This document shows positions 43,415 through 52,662 of a stretch of DNA of 64,000 nucleotides, piece after piece. Numbering within the stretch: position 1 is the first letter of the stretch; each line of letters opens with the position of its first letter. A program made the translations under genes and the position numbers. The notes under the pieces were generated by a model, which searched no databases, was not told where the DNA came from, and saw nothing but the letters and a program-made list of their open reading frames with translations. The stretch comes from Salinimicrobium sp049680855 (GTDB taxonomy: Bacteria; Bacteroidota; Bacteroidia; Flavobacteriales; Flavobacteriaceae), in assembly GCF_049680855.1 (NCBI RefSeq), contig NZ_JBMPGS010000001.1, positions 682,001 to 746,000 of the forward strand, read 5' to 3'.

Positions 43415-43852
43415 ATGACCATACATAAAATTTTAAAATATTTAGCGATCGTAATTGGCGTAATTGGCCTCATCCTTTTGGGAAGGCTTATTATGACAGG
43501 CGATGATGCTATAGAGAGCTCTGCTGATGTACAGGCGAGCGTGGTTAATCCATTAATGTTTGTAGCCTACTTCGTATTTGCTGTTATTGTTGTACTGGTA
43601 GTATTCTTCGTTATTAAAGGATTATTCCGGGGTAATATTAAGAACACTTTAATTTCAGTGGGAGCATTTGCTCTAATTGTAGTTGTCGCCTACTTGTTAT
43701 CAAGTGGGGTTGAAGTGATCACCAACGATGGAGAGGTTATTACTGCCAACGAAGTACACTGGATTGGTGCCGGATTATGGACCTTCTACATTCTTGCTGC
43801 AATAGCAATTGGAGCAATGGTGATTTCTGGAGTGAAAAAATTAATTAAATAA
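43415..43852 (+). CDS. Uncharacterised membrane protein of the exbBD operon
   Basis: A 145-residue protein with four hydrophobic segments (about 6-25, 46-68, 76-96 and 118-140). I do not recognise a named family. It sits between exbB (22 nt before) and exbD (9 nt after), so it is made together with the TonB motor and may be an additional motor or assembly subunit (inference). The basic C-terminus SGVKKLIK suggests a cytoplasmic end. Confidence 0.85.
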   Translation: MTIHKILKYLAIVIGVIGLILLGRLIMTGDDAIESSADVQASVVNPLMFVAYFVFAVIVVLVVFFVIKGLFRGNIKNTLISVGAFALIVVVAYLLSSGVEVITNDGEVITANEVHWIGAGLWTFYILAAIAIGAMVISGVKKLIK

Positions 43853-43861
43853 AACGAAATT

Positions 43862-44473
43862 ATGCCTAGACGATCTTCACCTGAAGTGAATGCGGGTTCT
43901 ATGGCCGACATCGCTTTCCTGCTTTTGATTTTCTTCCTGGTGACCACAACTATCGAAACCGATAGTGGGATTAGCCGGAAGTTACCACCAATGCAGGAAG
44001 ATGAAGTTGATCCACCCGTAATTAAAGATAAGAACATCTTTCAGGTTATCGTCAACAAAAACAATCAGCTTCTGGTTGAGGATGAGTTGATGGAACTTGG
44101 AACTTTAAGACAAGCTGCGATTGAATTTCTTGATAACGGTGGCGGTGTTGGAGAAGAAGCCTGTAATTATTGCCAGGGAGCCGGAAGTCCTAGCTCTTCC
44201 GATAATCCTACGAAAGCTGTTATAATGTTGGTAAATGACCGTGGTACAGAATATGGAACGTATATAGCTGTACAAAACGAGTTAGTTGCTGCTTACAATG
44301 ATCTACGAGATAGATCGGCACAACGTTTATTTGGAAAATCATTTCAAAAGATGGAGTCCGATTATGACGATGTCAATTATAACGGCAATAAAGAGACCCT
44401 TAAAGAACAAATTGAGCAAATAAGGGATATGTGGCCTCAGAAATTATCTGAAGCGGAGCCAAAGAGTAATTAA
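43862..44473 (+). CDS. exbD: ExbD/TolR biopolymer transport protein 1
   Basis: A 203-residue protein with one N-terminal membrane helix carrying the essential Asp16 (MADIAFLLLIFFLVTTT) and a periplasmic domain. A Gly/Ser-rich insertion with Cys101-x2-Cys104 (GVGEEACNYCQGAGSPSSSD) interrupts the TolR fold and is absent from E. coli ExbD. It acts with ExbB in proton-driven force transfer to TonB. A second exbD follows 20 nt later. Confidence 0.92.
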   Translation: MPRRSSPEVNAGSMADIAFLLLIFFLVTTTIETDSGISRKLPPMQEDEVDPPVIKDKNIFQVIVNKNNQLLVEDELMELGTLRQAAIEFLDNGGGVGEEACNYCQGAGSPSSSDNPTKAVIMLVNDRGTEYGTYIAVQNELVAAYNDLRDRSAQRLFGKSFQKMESDYDDVNYNGNKETLKEQIEQIRDMWPQKLSEAEPKSN

Positions 44474-44493
44474 GGAATCTAAAATTTTTAGCT

Positions 44494-44976
44494 ATGTCTA
44501 AATTTAAAAAGAAAAAGAGCGGTGAATTACCTGCGGTGAATACAGCATCGTTACCCGATATTGTTTTTATGCTGCTTTTCTTCTTCATGGTGGCGACAGT
44601 AATGCGTCAAAATACCCTGAAGATCCAGAATACCTTACCATATGCCGATCAGGTTGAGAAGCTTGATAAAAAGGATTTGGTGATGTATATCTACGCAGGA
44701 AAACCCAGTGCACGTTATCAAAGCAGTGCGGGTACCGAAGCCCGTATTCAGTTAAATGATAACTTTGCAAGTATAAGTGACATACAACCTTTCATCTTTG
44801 CAGAAAGAGAGTCAAAAAGGGAAGAATTGATTCCTTATTTGACTACTGCATTAAAGGTGGACGAGGAAACAAACATGGGGCTTGTTTCCGATATAAAACA
44901 GGAACTTAGAAAGGCTGAAGCGCTAAAGATAAACTATACAACGAGAACGGGAGACGCTTCCCAAAACCTGCAGTAA
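44494..44976 (+). CDS. exbD: ExbD/TolR biopolymer transport protein 2
   Basis: A 160-residue paralogue of the preceding gene: basic N-terminus SKFKKKKSGE, one helix with Asp22 (SLPDIVFMLLFFFMVATV), then a periplasmic TolR domain. It lacks the Cys pair of the first ExbD. Two different ExbD chains in one operon suggest a hetero-oligomer (inference). The operon ends in a strong terminator 16 nt downstream. Confidence 0.92.
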   Translation: MSKFKKKKSGELPAVNTASLPDIVFMLLFFFMVATVMRQNTLKIQNTLPYADQVEKLDKKDLVMYIYAGKPSARYQSSAGTEARIQLNDNFASISDIQPFIFAERESKREELIPYLTTALKVDEETNMGLVSDIKQELRKAEALKINYTTRTGDASQNLQ

Positions 44977-44992
44977 GTAATTTATCATATTG

Positions 44993-45030
44993 AAAAAATC
45001 CCCTTTTGAAGTTTCAAAAGGGGATTTTTT
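44993..45030 (+). terminator. Intrinsic terminator of the exbB operon
   Basis: AAAAATCCCCTTTTGA / TCAAAAGGGGATTTTT long stem followed by T-run. Confidence 0.92.
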
Positions 45031-45081
45031 TATTCGATTAGTTGAGGCATTAATATTTATATTTGTTGAAAATCTTCCTGT

Positions 45082-45795
45082 ATGCCTAGGGTCTACTTTA
45101 TTATTATTCTGCTGTTTTTTTCAGGTACGTTTCTCTCTGCCGCTCAGGAAGTGGAACTCGGTACAGTACCAGAAGTGGATAGCCTGTACAGGGAAGACCA
45201 GTTCTATCTTGGATTTACCTATAACATTCTAGCAGGTTCTGAAAATGACATTTCGCAGTCTGGTTTTTCTGGTGGATTTAAAATTGGTTTTATTCGTGAC
45301 TGGCCATTAAATCAACAACGTAATGTTGCAATTGGTACCGGCCTGGGTTGGGCCCTTGATACCTATGGTCAAAATTTATTTATTGGGGAGGGACCAGGGT
45401 CTGAAGAGACTGTTTTTGAGGTGATGGATGAAGATGTAATTGATTACGATAAGAACAGGTTTGCGACACAGTCTTTAGAATTGCCATTGCAGTTTAGGTG
45501 GAGAACTTCCAATGCACTCAGCCATAAATTTTGGAGGGTATACACTGGTATGCGCCTGGGTTATATCTATTACTTTCACTCTTCGTTTGAGCAACCCGGT
45601 AATTCAGTAAATCAGGTAGATGTGCCGGAATTAGATCGTTTACGGCTGGGAGCGACCTTTACCTTTGGCTATAATACCTTCAACTTTCATTTTTATTACA
45701 GTCTCAATTCTTTCTTTAGCGATGCTGCGCAAATTGATGGCGAAACTTTTGATCTCAGGACTTTCCAGGTGGGGCTTATGTTCTATATCTTATAA
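45082..45795 (+). CDS. PorT-like outer-membrane beta-barrel protein
   Basis: A 237-residue protein with signal peptide MPRVYFIIILLFFSGTFLSAAQ and a chain of amphipathic strands ending in aromatic/hydrophobic QVGLMFYIL, as for small barrels of the PorT family. PorT is linked with type IX secretion in Bacteroidota, but members of the wider family have other roles; this one cannot be assigned firmly. It follows the exb operon terminator and ends overlapping the convergent membrane-protein gene by 6 nt. Confidence 0.75.
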   Translation: MPRVYFIIILLFFSGTFLSAAQEVELGTVPEVDSLYREDQFYLGFTYNILAGSENDISQSGFSGGFKIGFIRDWPLNQQRNVAIGTGLGWALDTYGQNLFIGEGPGSEETVFEVMDEDVIDYDKNRFATQSLELPLQFRWRTSNALSHKFWRVYTGMRLGYIYYFHSSFEQPGNSVNQVDVPELDRLRLGATFTFGYNTFNFHFYYSLNSFFSDAAQIDGETFDLRTFQVGLMFYIL

Positions 45796-46395
45796 CCAGA
45801 ACCTTAATACAATAATTTGAGGTATGAGGCCAACAAAATATCCTAATGTTAATTCCAGGGTGTTGTGTGCTTTGTAGTGCAGTCTTGAAGTAGCTGTGAG
45901 GCCCGTTATGGCAAGAAGGAAACTAATAATATAAATGAGATCAAGATGGTAATTTGCACTAAGTGCAATAATGAACATACTGAGTCCTGCCAGCCCCATC
46001 ATGTGCAGGCTTATCTTTAAACTAGCCCATACCAGAAGTAGAGCCGTTAAAGTTGAAAATAAGATTCCCACAAAATAATAATAAATCTCCGGGTAATCAT
46101 AAGTATCAAGAACGAAACGAAGAGTTACCAAAATAATAGCGATGTAAAACAGCAGTGGCCACTTTCGCTCGCTAACCTCTTTAAGAAAAGGGGAAGAAAC
46201 GATTCCAAGGGTTTTCAAAAGAAAATGAAAGACCAGCGGGATGAATAGGGTCATAATTGAAATAGCCATCAATTTAGCTTTTACGACCGGCTCCGGAAAA
46301 AATCGAGGTGTTGTTAGAAAATAGAGTAAAGTGCCTGCAAAAGGCATCCAAAGTGGGTGAAAAAGGTAGGAGGAGAGCTTTAGCAAAAAGTTCAT
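45790..46395 (-). CDS. Multi-span membrane protein, PAP2-like
   Basis: A 201-residue protein with six membrane segments. The C-terminal SRLHYKAHNTLELTLGYFVGL recalls the SRxxxxAH part of PAP2 lipid phosphatases, but the other PAP2 motifs (KxxxxxxRP, PSGH) are missing, so enzyme activity is doubtful. It overlaps rpoN by one base (TAATG) and is probably translated by coupling with it. Confidence 0.65.
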   Translation of the reverse strand: MNFLLKLSSYLFHPLWMPFAGTLLYFLTTPRFFPEPVVKAKLMAISIMTLFIPLVFHFLLKTLGIVSSPFLKEVSERKWPLLFYIAIILVTLRFVLDTYDYPEIYYYFVGILFSTLTALLLVWASLKISLHMMGLAGLSMFIIALSANYHLDLIYIISFLLAITGLTATSRLHYKAHNTLELTLGYFVGLIPQIIVLRFWL

Positions 46396-47855
46396 TAAAT
46401 TACTTTACGTAACCGGGCTACCGGAATATCTAACTGCTCTCGGTATTTGGCTACGGTTCTTCGTGCAATAGGGTAACCTTTCTCCTTCAGCATCTTTGCT
46501 AATTTTTCATCTGTAAGAGGTTTCCTTTTGTTCTCCTCTTCTATCGTCATCTCCAAGATCTTCTTAATCTCACGAGTGGAAACATCTTCTCCCTGGTCAT
46601 TTTTCATGGATTCGGAAAAAAACTCTTTGATCAACTTTGTACCATACGGAGTATCAACATACTTGCTGTTAGCAACTCTGGAAACTGTAGAAACGTCCAT
46701 GCCAATTTCGTCTGCAATGTCTTTTAAGATCATTGGCTTGAGGTTACGTTCATCGCCGGTCAAGAAATACTCTTTTTGATAGTTCATGATAGAACTCATT
46801 GTTACAAAAAGAGTAGTTTGCCGCTGTTTTATAGCTTCAATGAACCATTTAGCCGCGTCCAGCTTCTGCTTTATAAACATTACCGCATCCTTTTGTGCTT
46901 TAGATTTTTCCTTGGATTCCTTGTACCCCTTTAGCATCTCACTGTAATCCTTGGAAACGTGCATTTCGGGAGCATTTCTTCCGTTTAAGGTAAGCTCCAA
47001 ATCTCCATCAACAATTTTGATGGTGAAATCTGGGATTACATGCTCTACAATTCTTGTATTTCCGGCGTAAGCACCACCGGGTTTGGGATTAAGATGTTCA
47101 ATGACATCAATTGCTTCCCGTAATTCCTCCTCGGAAATATCGTGCTTGGAAAGTAACTTCTGGTAATGCTTTTTGCTGAATTGATCAAAAGACCGCTCCA
47201 TAATGTCTGCTGCCAGGCTTACAGCCTTTGTAGGCTCTTTACGATCCAACTGAATTAAAAGGCATTCCTGCAAAGATCTTGCTCCCACTCCTGGCGGATC
47301 CAGTTCCTGCACATATTTCAGGACTTTTTCAACCGTCTTTTCTTCGGTGTAAACATTTTGTGTAAATGCCAGGTCATCTACAATATCCTGTACAGAGCGG
47401 CGGATATATCCACTCTCATCCACGCTTCCGACTAAAAATTCTGCTATTTCTTTTTCATCATCATCAAGTCTTAAGGTGCTAAGCTGCGTTTTCAGGAATT
47501 GCGTGAAAGAAGTTCCAGATGCATAAGGAACATGCTTGTCTTCATCATCTGCACTGTAATTATTGGCCTGTAGCCTGTAATTAGGAATTTCGTCGTCACT
47601 CAGGTATTCATCTACGTCAATTTCTGTCTCGATGGTTTCATTACCTGGATCTTCTTCCTGGTATTCCTCGTTACTGAAATCATCTTCATATTCCTCTTTC
47701 TCCTCTTTACCGCCTTCAAGAGCAGGGTTTTCCTCCATTTCCTGCTTAAGCCTTTGCTCAAATGCCTGCGTTGGCAACTGGATGAGCTTCATGAGCTGAA
47801 TCTGTTGCGGAGAGAGCTTTTGAGATAGTTTAAAATTTAATTGCTGTTTTAGCAT
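46395..47855 (-). CDS. rpoN: RNA polymerase sigma-54 factor
   Basis: A 486-residue sigma-N. Region I is Gln/Leu-rich (LNFKLSQKLSPQQIQLMKLIQLP), region II is very acidic (about 55-100, EEKEEYEDDFSNEEYQEED), and the C-terminal region holds the HTH and RpoN box ARRTVAKYREQL (about 468-479). It directs transcription from TGGCAC-N5-TTGC promoters with an AAA+ activator. It lies 88 nt downstream of asnS and overlaps the membrane-protein gene. Confidence 0.96.
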   Translation of the reverse strand: MLKQQLNFKLSQKLSPQQIQLMKLIQLPTQAFEQRLKQEMEENPALEGGKEEKEEYEDDFSNEEYQEEDPGNETIETEIDVDEYLSDDEIPNYRLQANNYSADDEDKHVPYASGTSFTQFLKTQLSTLRLDDDEKEIAEFLVGSVDESGYIRRSVQDIVDDLAFTQNVYTEEKTVEKVLKYVQELDPPGVGARSLQECLLIQLDRKEPTKAVSLAADIMERSFDQFSKKHYQKLLSKHDISEEELREAIDVIEHLNPKPGGAYAGNTRIVEHVIPDFTIKIVDGDLELTLNGRNAPEMHVSKDYSEMLKGYKESKEKSKAQKDAVMFIKQKLDAAKWFIEAIKQRQTTLFVTMSSIMNYQKEYFLTGDERNLKPMILKDIADEIGMDVSTVSRVANSKYVDTPYGTKLIKEFFSESMKNDQGEDVSTREIKKILEMTIEEENKRKPLTDEKLAKMLKEKGYPIARRTVAKYREQLDIPVARLRKVI

Positions 47856-47883
47856 AGAGGTTTCGGCTTTCTATAAAAATAAA

Positions 47884-47921
47884 AAAACAATCCCCAATCG
47901 TGAAAGAATGAAGATTGTTTT
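47884..47921 (-). terminator. Probable terminator upstream of rpoN
   Basis: AAAACAATC / GATTGTTTT, 9-bp stem with 20-nt loop, followed on the minus strand by T-run. It lies 23 nt beyond the asnS stop, so rpoN may have its own promoter. Confidence 0.6.
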
Positions 47922-47943
47922 AAGACTTCTTTATGAATGAATA

Positions 47944-49386
47944 TTAAAATTCAGCATTTTGAGGAGTTCGGGGGAACGGAATCACATCACGAATGTTTGA
48001 CATTCCTGTGGTAAACTGTACAAGGCGTTCAAAACCAAGGCCAAATCCGCTATGAACACAGGTTCCGAATTTGCGTGTATCTAGGTACCACCACAATTCT
48101 TCTTCCTCTATTCCTAGCTCTGCCATCTTTTTCTTTAAAACATCAAGCCGTTCTTCGCGCTGTGAGCCTCCAACAATTTCTCCAATTCCGGGGAAAAGGA
48201 TATCCATTGCGCGAACTGTTTTTCCATCTTCATTGAGGCGCATGTAAAAGGCTTTAATATCTGCCGGGTAATCAAAAAGGATTACAGGGCATTTAAAATG
48301 TTTCTCAACAAGATAACGCTCGTGCTCACTTTGAAGATCTGCTCCCCATTCTTCTATGATATAATTGAACTTTTTCTTTTTGTTTGGCTTTGAGTTCTTC
48401 AGGATCTCAATAGCTTCGGTATAGCTTACGCGCTTAAAGTTGTTGTCAACCACAAAACGCAGTTTTTCTAGCAGGGTCATGGGGCTGCGCTCTGCTTCCG
48501 GTTTACTTTTTTCTTCACCAGCTAACCGGTCATTCAAAAATGCCAAATCGTCCTCACAATTTTCTAGGACATATTTGAGCACGAATTTGATAAAATCTTC
48601 AGCCAGATCCATGTTTCCGTCAAGATCGCAAAATGCCATTTCGGGTTCTATCATCCAGAATTCAGCTAAATGGCGCGAGGTATTGGAATTTTCGGCTCTA
48701 AAAGTAGGTCCGAAGGTGTAAATCTGTCCCAGTCCGAGGGCATAAGCTTCCCCTTCGAGTTGACCGGAGACCGTTAAATTAGTTTCTTTTCCGAAGAAAT
48801 CTTCTTTATAATTTATGCTGCCGTCCTCGTTCTTTGAAACATCTTTAAGATCAAATGAAGTTACTCTGAACATTTCTCCGGCCCCTTCGGCATCACTTCC
48901 GGTGATAATGGGAGTATTGACATAATGAAAGGCATTTTGCTGAAAATAGCTATGCACGGCAAAAGACAGTTTTGAACGAACTCTCATAACGGCTCCAAAA
49001 GTATTGGTGCGAACTCTTAAATGAGCTTGCTCCCTCAGCTTTTCAAGGCTATGACGCTTTGGAGACAGAATGGTGAGTTTAACTTCTTCAGGATCTGCAT
49101 CACCTAAAATTTCTACAGAAGTTGCCTGAATTTCCACCTTTTGGCCGCTTCCGGGGCTTTCATGAAGTGTTCCAATAACTTTAATGGCTGCACCAACAGT
49201 GATGCGCTTTAGAAGTTCTTCCGGAGTTTTTTCAAAGTTTATAACACACTGAATATTGTTGATGGTAGAACCGTCATTTAGTGCTATAAAGCGATTACTT
49301 CTAAAAGAACGAACCCATCCTTTAACCTCTACTTCGTGTAAATATTGAGTGCTGCTCAAAAGCTCAGCAACTTTGCCTTTTATCAT
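47944..49386 (-). CDS. asnS: Asparaginyl-tRNA synthetase
   Basis: A 480-residue class IIb synthetase that charges tRNA-Asn. The start is the ATG at 49386 (MIKGKVAELLSSTQYLHEV). Seen: OB-fold anticodon domain (1-110), motif 2 FRAENSNTSRHLAEFWMIEPE, motif 3 GFGLGFERLVQFTTG. Note the ERLVQF in place of the more common ERxxM of AspRS. It is followed by rpoN. Confidence 0.96.
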   Translation of the reverse strand: MIKGKVAELLSSTQYLHEVEVKGWVRSFRSNRFIALNDGSTINNIQCVINFEKTPEELLKRITVGAAIKVIGTLHESPGSGQKVEIQATSVEILGDADPEEVKLTILSPKRHSLEKLREQAHLRVRTNTFGAVMRVRSKLSFAVHSYFQQNAFHYVNTPIITGSDAEGAGEMFRVTSFDLKDVSKNEDGSINYKEDFFGKETNLTVSGQLEGEAYALGLGQIYTFGPTFRAENSNTSRHLAEFWMIEPEMAFCDLDGNMDLAEDFIKFVLKYVLENCEDDLAFLNDRLAGEEKSKPEAERSPMTLLEKLRFVVDNNFKRVSYTEAIEILKNSKPNKKKKFNYIIEEWGADLQSEHERYLVEKHFKCPVILFDYPADIKAFYMRLNEDGKTVRAMDILFPGIGEIVGGSQREERLDVLKKKMAELGIEEEELWWYLDTRKFGTCVHSGFGLGFERLVQFTTGMSNIRDVIPFPRTPQNAEF

Positions 49387-49462
49387 TTTATTGAATTTGG
49401 AACACAAAGATAATTTATCCCTGCAAGCTTACCAAGAACGCATTTTTAAAAAAAATGGGTTC

Positions 49463-49477
49463 CAAAAATGGCAAAAA
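49463..49477. repeat. Partial palindrome CAAAAATG-G-CAAAAA
   Basis: Left arm of the repeat family with preceding GGTTC, in the 105-nt gap between the MMPL gene and asnS. Confidence 0.4.
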
Positions 49478-49491
49478 AGTCAAAGGTTTTT

Positions 49492-51906
49492 TCAGGTTTC
49501 ATTCCGGTTTCTATTATCATCATCCTCCTCTTCAGATTCTGAAAGAATATTTACTGCCGGCTCCTTCAAAATATCTTTGTTGGCTATGTTTTTTTCAAGA
49601 GCGAGCAGGAGGGAGGGTAATAAAAGAAGATTGGAGAGCATCGCGAAGAGCAATGTCGCAGAAACAAGCCCTCCTAAAGCCACTGTACCTCCAAAACTAC
49701 TAATCATGAACACCGAAAATCCGAAGAACAGGACGATCGAGGTATAAAACATACTTACCCCGGTCTCTCGAAGGGCCGCATAGACAGATCTTTTGATCTT
49801 CCAGTTGTTGGCTTTAAGTTCCTGTCTATACTTAGCGAGGAAATGAATAGTGTCATCTACAGATATCCCAAAGGCGATGCTAAAAACAAGGATTGTGGAA
49901 GGTTTTATGGGAACTCCAAGGAAACCCATTAATCCGGCAGTAATTACTAACGGCAGCAGGTTTGGGACCAGAGAGACAAAGATCATTCTAAGGGATTTGA
50001 ACATCCAGGCCATAAAGATGGCAATAAGAAAAATTGCCAGTCCCAGGGAGATTACTAGGTTTTTGACAAGATAATTTGTACCCTTTTGGAAGATGAGTGC
50101 CCGGCCGGTCATAGTGACTTCATAACGTTCCTCCGGAAAAATTTCATGAATCTTTGGCCAAAGCTCCTCTTCAATTTCTTCCATTTCTTCGGTGCCAATA
50201 TCCTGCATGAAAGCAGACACCCGAGCAAACTGGCCGGTGCTGTCAACATATGACTGCAAAATGTTTTCACCTGAAGATAAATTTCGGGTGTAAGGGAGAA
50301 TGAAATTTTGTTCCTGAGATGTGGGTAGTTGAAAATATTTCGGATTCCCGTTATAATAAGCCTGTTTTGCATATTTCACCAATCGTACTACAGATAATGG
50401 CTGCGAAAGCTCTTTTTCTTCGGCAAGAAGTTCTTCCAGCTCTTCCATTCTCTTAAGATTGGAGAGCTTCATGACTCCATTTTCTCTTTTCGTGTCAATA
50501 AGAATTTCTAATGGCATTACTCCTTCAAATTCTACCTCGAAGAACATTACATCCTGAAAAAAGCCGGCTTTTTTAGGCATATCTTCGAGGAGGCTTCCCG
50601 AAACTTTGATGGTATACAATCCAATGATACTTGCCACCAGGACCACGAGGGAAGTGATATAGATGGTAATTCTCCTGTGTCTAACCATTTTTTCCATCCA
50701 GTTCACGAAACCTTCAATCCATGATTTGTTAAGGTGCTTCAGGTGCTTCGCTCTTGGCGGAGACATATAACTGTAAATTATGGGAATGATTAACAGGCTA
50801 AGGATGAAAATGGCAATGATATTCAATGATGCTACTACGCCAAATTCTTTAAGTAGGGTACTATCTGTGAGAATAAAAGTAGCAAATCCCAAAGCTGTGG
50901 TTAAATTGGTCATTAAAGTGGCATTTCCCACTTTGGTAATAACACGCTGTAGAGATTTTGCCTGATTTCCATGCTTCTGAATCTCTTGCTGATATTTATT
51001 AATAAGAAAGATACAGTTGGGTATTCCTATTACAATGATCAACGGCGGAATTATTGCGGTGAGAACAGTGATCTCATAATGTAAGAGACCAAGAAATCCA
51101 AAAGCCCACATTACGCCAATGATCACTGTGATCATGGAAATAACAGTCGCCCGAATAGACCTGAAAAAGAAGAAGAAAATAAGGGAAGTCACCAGCAATG
51201 CCGCACCAATGAACAAACTTATCTCATCAATAATATTTTGTGAATTAAGCGTGCGTATGTAAGGCATGCCTGAGGTATAGACGTTTACATTGTGATCTTT
51301 CTCAAAATTCTCGATGAGGGGTATAAGATCCTGTACAATAAAATCTTTTCGTGCTACGGTATTTACAATTTCTTTATCAAGATATATAGCGGTCTGGATG
51401 GTGTTGCTCTTTGTGCTGTATACCAGACCTTCGTAAAATGGCAAATTTTTGAAAAGTTCTTTCCGGTAATTTTCAACCTGAAGACTATCGGGGGAATCTT
51501 CTGTCACCAGCGGGACCATTTCAAAACGCTTTGGATCTTCAAACTTCTGAAGCTGCTGCAAGTCTCCTACCGAAAGCGCGTATTCAACTTCTTCAAAATC
51601 TTCAGTACGTTTAGCCAGAGCATTCCAAGCGTTAAAAACTTCTGGAGTAAAAACGGAAGGATCATTCACGGCCATAACGATCACGCTTCCTTCTTCCCCA
51701 AACTTATCGAGGAATTCCTGATACTTGATGTTGATCTCGTCATCATCTGGCAGCAGGTTGGCTTCGGTATATGAAAAGCGCATATTCTTCCACTGCAAAC
51801 CGAGAAAAATTGTAAAACCTAGGATCAGGAAGAGGATGAATATCCTGTTGCGCAGGATAACACGAGCAACCGTGTTCCAGAATTCAAAACTTAAAAACTT
51901 AGACAT
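49492..51906 (-). CDS. MMPL/RND superfamily transporter
   Basis: An 804-residue membrane protein with two similar halves: one helix, a periplasmic domain of about 160-190 residues, then five or six helices. The helix-4 GIPNCIFLINKYQ-like and second-half GISVDDTIHFLAKYR blocks mark the MMPL/patched-type RND family (HAE3-like). It may export lipids, hopanoids or carotenoid-like compounds (inference). No adaptor or channel gene is near. It lies between asnS and the pyrH-frr genes on the same strand. Confidence 0.87.
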   Translation of the reverse strand: MSKFLSFEFWNTVARVILRNRIFILFLILGFTIFLGLQWKNMRFSYTEANLLPDDDEINIKYQEFLDKFGEEGSVIVMAVNDPSVFTPEVFNAWNALAKRTEDFEEVEYALSVGDLQQLQKFEDPKRFEMVPLVTEDSPDSLQVENYRKELFKNLPFYEGLVYSTKSNTIQTAIYLDKEIVNTVARKDFIVQDLIPLIENFEKDHNVNVYTSGMPYIRTLNSQNIIDEISLFIGAALLVTSLIFFFFFRSIRATVISMITVIIGVMWAFGFLGLLHYEITVLTAIIPPLIIVIGIPNCIFLINKYQQEIQKHGNQAKSLQRVITKVGNATLMTNLTTALGFATFILTDSTLLKEFGVVASLNIIAIFILSLLIIPIIYSYMSPPRAKHLKHLNKSWIEGFVNWMEKMVRHRRITIYITSLVVLVASIIGLYTIKVSGSLLEDMPKKAGFFQDVMFFEVEFEGVMPLEILIDTKRENGVMKLSNLKRMEELEELLAEEKELSQPLSVVRLVKYAKQAYYNGNPKYFQLPTSQEQNFILPYTRNLSSGENILQSYVDSTGQFARVSAFMQDIGTEEMEEIEEELWPKIHEIFPEERYEVTMTGRALIFQKGTNYLVKNLVISLGLAIFLIAIFMAWMFKSLRMIFVSLVPNLLPLVITAGLMGFLGVPIKPSTILVFSIAFGISVDDTIHFLAKYRQELKANNWKIKRSVYAALRETGVSMFYTSIVLFFGFSVFMISSFGGTVALGGLVSATLLFAMLSNLLLLPSLLLALEKNIANKDILKEPAVNILSESEEEDDDNRNRNET

Positions 51907-52005
51907 GCGGAAATTTTAAGGGCTGCAAAGGTACAAAAGAACTGTAGAAGACAACCTTTAACTATTGTGAGAAAATCCTCTATTGGGTTTGGGTGTGGGA
52001 AAAGC

Positions 52006-52034
52006 ACAAAAAAAGCGGCTTTTTGGAGCCGCTT
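52006..52034 (-). terminator. Intrinsic terminator of pyrH-frr
   Basis: AAGCGGCT / AGCCGCTT stem with TTTTGG loop, T7 on the minus strand, 24 nt beyond the frr stop. Confidence 0.9.
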
Positions 52035-52057
52035 AAAATTTTATTTTGTGATCTGGA

Positions 52058-52612
52058 TTAAACCGTCATAATTTCTTTTTCTTTCACCGCAAGGATCTTC
52101 TCGATCTTTTCAATGTGCGCATCTGTAAGAGTTTGAATTTCTGCTTCAGCGTCTTTTTGAACGTCTTCAGACAGATCAAGATTCTTTATTTCCTGGTTCG
52201 CATTTCGCCGGTCATTTCGAACACCAATTTTTGCGTCTTCTGCTTCAGCTTTGGCTTGTTTTGCAAGCTCGCGACGACGTTCTTCGGTTAATGGTGGTAC
52301 ACTAATAATCACGCTATCTCCATTATTCATTGGGTTGAAGCCAAGATTAGCTTGCATTACACCCTTTACAATAGCCGGGATCGTGGACTTTTCGAAAGGT
52401 TGAATTGAAAGCGTTCTGGCATCTGGAGTGTTCACATTCGCCACCTGATTGAGCGGCGTCTGACTTCCGTAATAATCTACCCTAACACTTCCTAACATAG
52501 AAGGACTTGCTTTTCCTGCACGAATGTTGAGCAGTTGTTTCTCAAGGTGCACAATGGCATTGTCCATTGCCTCTTTTGCACTGTCAATAATAAAATCTAA
52601 TTCGTCGTCCAT
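52058..52612 (-). CDS. frr: Ribosome recycling factor
   Basis: A 184-residue L-shaped factor that splits post-termination ribosomes with EF-G. Features: NIRAGKASPSMLGSVRVDYYGSQTPLNQVANV, MQANLGFNPMNNGDSVIISVPPLTEERRRELAKQAK. Full length compared with E. coli (185). It follows pyrH by 50 nt. Confidence 0.97.
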   Translation of the reverse strand: MDDELDFIIDSAKEAMDNAIVHLEKQLLNIRAGKASPSMLGSVRVDYYGSQTPLNQVANVNTPDARTLSIQPFEKSTIPAIVKGVMQANLGFNPMNNGDSVIISVPPLTEERRRELAKQAKAEAEDAKIGVRNDRRNANQEIKNLDLSEDVQKDAEAEIQTLTDAHIEKIEKILAVKEKEIMTV

Positions 52613-52662
52613 TTTTTATCAACTTAATTTTTAAAAAACTTTTTCAAGATCTACGTGAAAGG

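Noticed and set aside
46395..47855. Sigma-54 promoters for the rpoN regulon in this window
   Set aside because: Reading by eye for TGGCAC-N5-TTGC found no intergenic match; the search was not exhaustive.
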